A stretch of DNA of 5,709 nucleotides from an uncultured Dehalococcoidia bacterium (GTDB lineage Bacteria > Chloroflexota > Dehalococcoidia > Tepidiformales > Tepidiformaceae), in NCBI GenBank assembly GCA_937954195.1, contig CALFYR010000719.1, positions 1 to 5,709 on the forward strand, read 5' to 3'. Each line of letters starts with the position of its first letter. Position 1 is the stretch's first letter. The notes beneath the pieces are model-generated. The model ran no database searches, had not been told where the DNA came from, and was given only the letters and a program-made list of their open reading frames with translations. Shown here piece after piece: positions 5,173 through 5,709 of the stretch. The position numbers and the translations under genes were made by a program.

Positions 5173-5667
5173 GTGAGCACCGCAACCGCAACTGCCACCC
5201 GCAAACTCGCCACCGGCGATCTCATCTATCGCTTCGAGGCCCAACTGGCCGAGATGTACCCCATCGGCCTCTTCTCCGAAGGCATTCGCTTTCACAACGA
5301 CTTCGAGGGCACCGTTGTCGAAGGTCCGTTCGAAGGCGCGCGCATCTTCGGGCTGGACCCGTTCCTGCTTCGCCCCGATGGCATCGGCGTGATCGACGCG
5401 CCCGAGGTCATCGATGCTGGAGAAACGCGCGTGTCGCTCCAGGTGCGCGGCTACGTCGTCCCGCCGGAGGGCATGGAGATGCCGCCTCTGGGGGCGCTCC
5501 TCGAACCCGGCTTCGCCTTCCCGGATGTCGACTTTCGCGTCACGGCGTCCGGACTGATTCGCACGGCGAGCCCCGAGTGGGCATCGCTCAACGCCACCGT
5601 CGCCGTCATCGAAGGCACGGTGAATCTCGCGACCGGTCGACTCGTAGTGGAAGCCCGCGTCGCGTAG
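5173..5667 (+). CDS. DUF3237 (UPF0311) family protein
   Basis: A 164-residue protein whose pattern fits DUF3237: an opening LIYRFEAQL strand (17-25), then GTVVEGPFEGARIFG (46-60), D62, LLRPDG (65-70), a middle strand pair with VRGYVVPP (91-98), FRVTASGLIRTASPEWASLN (121-140) with the conserved WASLN, and a final strand GRLVVEARVA. The family is predicted beta-rich and has no established reaction that I know of. There is no signal peptide or membrane segment; the Ser/Thr/Ala-rich first ten residues look disordered. It starts with GTG behind a strong ribosome site and lies 30 nt after the cupin gene, so it likely acts on or binds the same or a related compound. Family assignment is from pattern memory and is moderately sure; function is unknown. 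Confidence 0.75.
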   Translation: MSTATATATRKLATGDLIYRFEAQLAEMYPIGLFSEGIRFHNDFEGTVVEGPFEGARIFGLDPFLLRPDGIGVIDAPEVIDAGETRVSLQVRGYVVPPEGMEMPPLGALLEPGFAFPDVDFRVTASGLIRTASPEWASLNATVAVIEGTVNLATGRLVVEARVA

Positions 5668-5687
5668 CCCATGCCAGCCAAACAACG

Positions 5688-5709
5688 AAAAGGGCCTCCC
5701 GGCTTGCGG
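5688..5709 (+). terminator. Possible left arm of a terminator, cut by the window end
   Basis: Shortly after the DUF3237 stop comes AAAAGGGCCTCCCGGC and then TTGCGG, where the window ends. An A-run leading into a GC-rich arm and a short loop is how a bidirectional hairpin terminator begins. The matching right arm (GCCGGGAGGCCCTTTT) would lie beyond the window and is not seen. Confidence 0.35.

Noticed and set aside
4978..5685. Minus-strand open frame of 235 codons
   Set aside because: It is antisense to the cupin and DUF3237 genes, which have ribosome sites and family motifs; the translation has no recognisable features.
5671..5709. Possible start of another gene (MPAKQRKGPPGLR...)
   Set aside because: Only 13 codons are visible, there is no ribosome site, and the same bases look like a terminator arm.

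Overview
The window is a GC-rich, densely packed bacterial chromosome segment with eight protein genes and no RNA genes, insertion sequences or CRISPR. Gene content (a DAHP synthase with an N-terminal ferredoxin-like domain, a luciferase-like protein of the F420-dependent MSMEG_4879 type, a small FmdB zinc ribbon with a Gly/Cys tail, a DUF3237 protein) and apparent leaderless promoters fit a Chloroflexota (Dehalococcoidia/Tepidiforma-like) or actinobacterial genome. This placement is inference, not proven.

Left part (1-2803): a plus-strand aroF-like DAHP synthase (73-1158) runs head-on, with 3 bp between stop codons, into a minus-strand cluster read from right to left: alpha/beta hydrolase (2803-2027), a small hypothetical basic-tailed protein (1979-1725), an FmdB-family zinc ribbon (1698-1477) and a MazG-like NTP pyrophosphohydrolase (1470-1162). 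The last two are only 6 nt apart. The cluster looks like general housekeeping and detoxification functions rather than one pathway.

Middle (2804-3838): a 105-bp divergent intergenic region carries promoters for the hydrolase (minus) and for an LLM-class F420-dependent oxidoreductase (plus, 2909-3838). The oxidoreductase converges on a TetR-family repressor gene, with the two stop codons physically overlapping.

Right part (3835-5709): the TetR gene (4443-3835, minus) is divergent from a two-gene unit encoding a single-domain cupin (4627-5142) and a DUF3237/UPF0311 protein (5173-5667). The 183-bp divergent region holds a good sigma70-like promoter for the cupin, a leaderless-type -10 for TetR, two imperfect palindromes that are candidate TetR operators, and repeated CACAAC words. 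The simplest model is a TetR-controlled cupin/DUF3237 module acting on an unknown small molecule. The window stops inside what looks like the left arm of a terminator.

The points most worth a second look are the substitutions at normally invariant active-site positions of the DAHP synthase, the recurrent TANNNT box 6-7 nt before three start codons that lack a Shine-Dalgarno sequence, and the TetR/cupin/DUF3237 module. I see no clear evidence of an entirely new kind of system.
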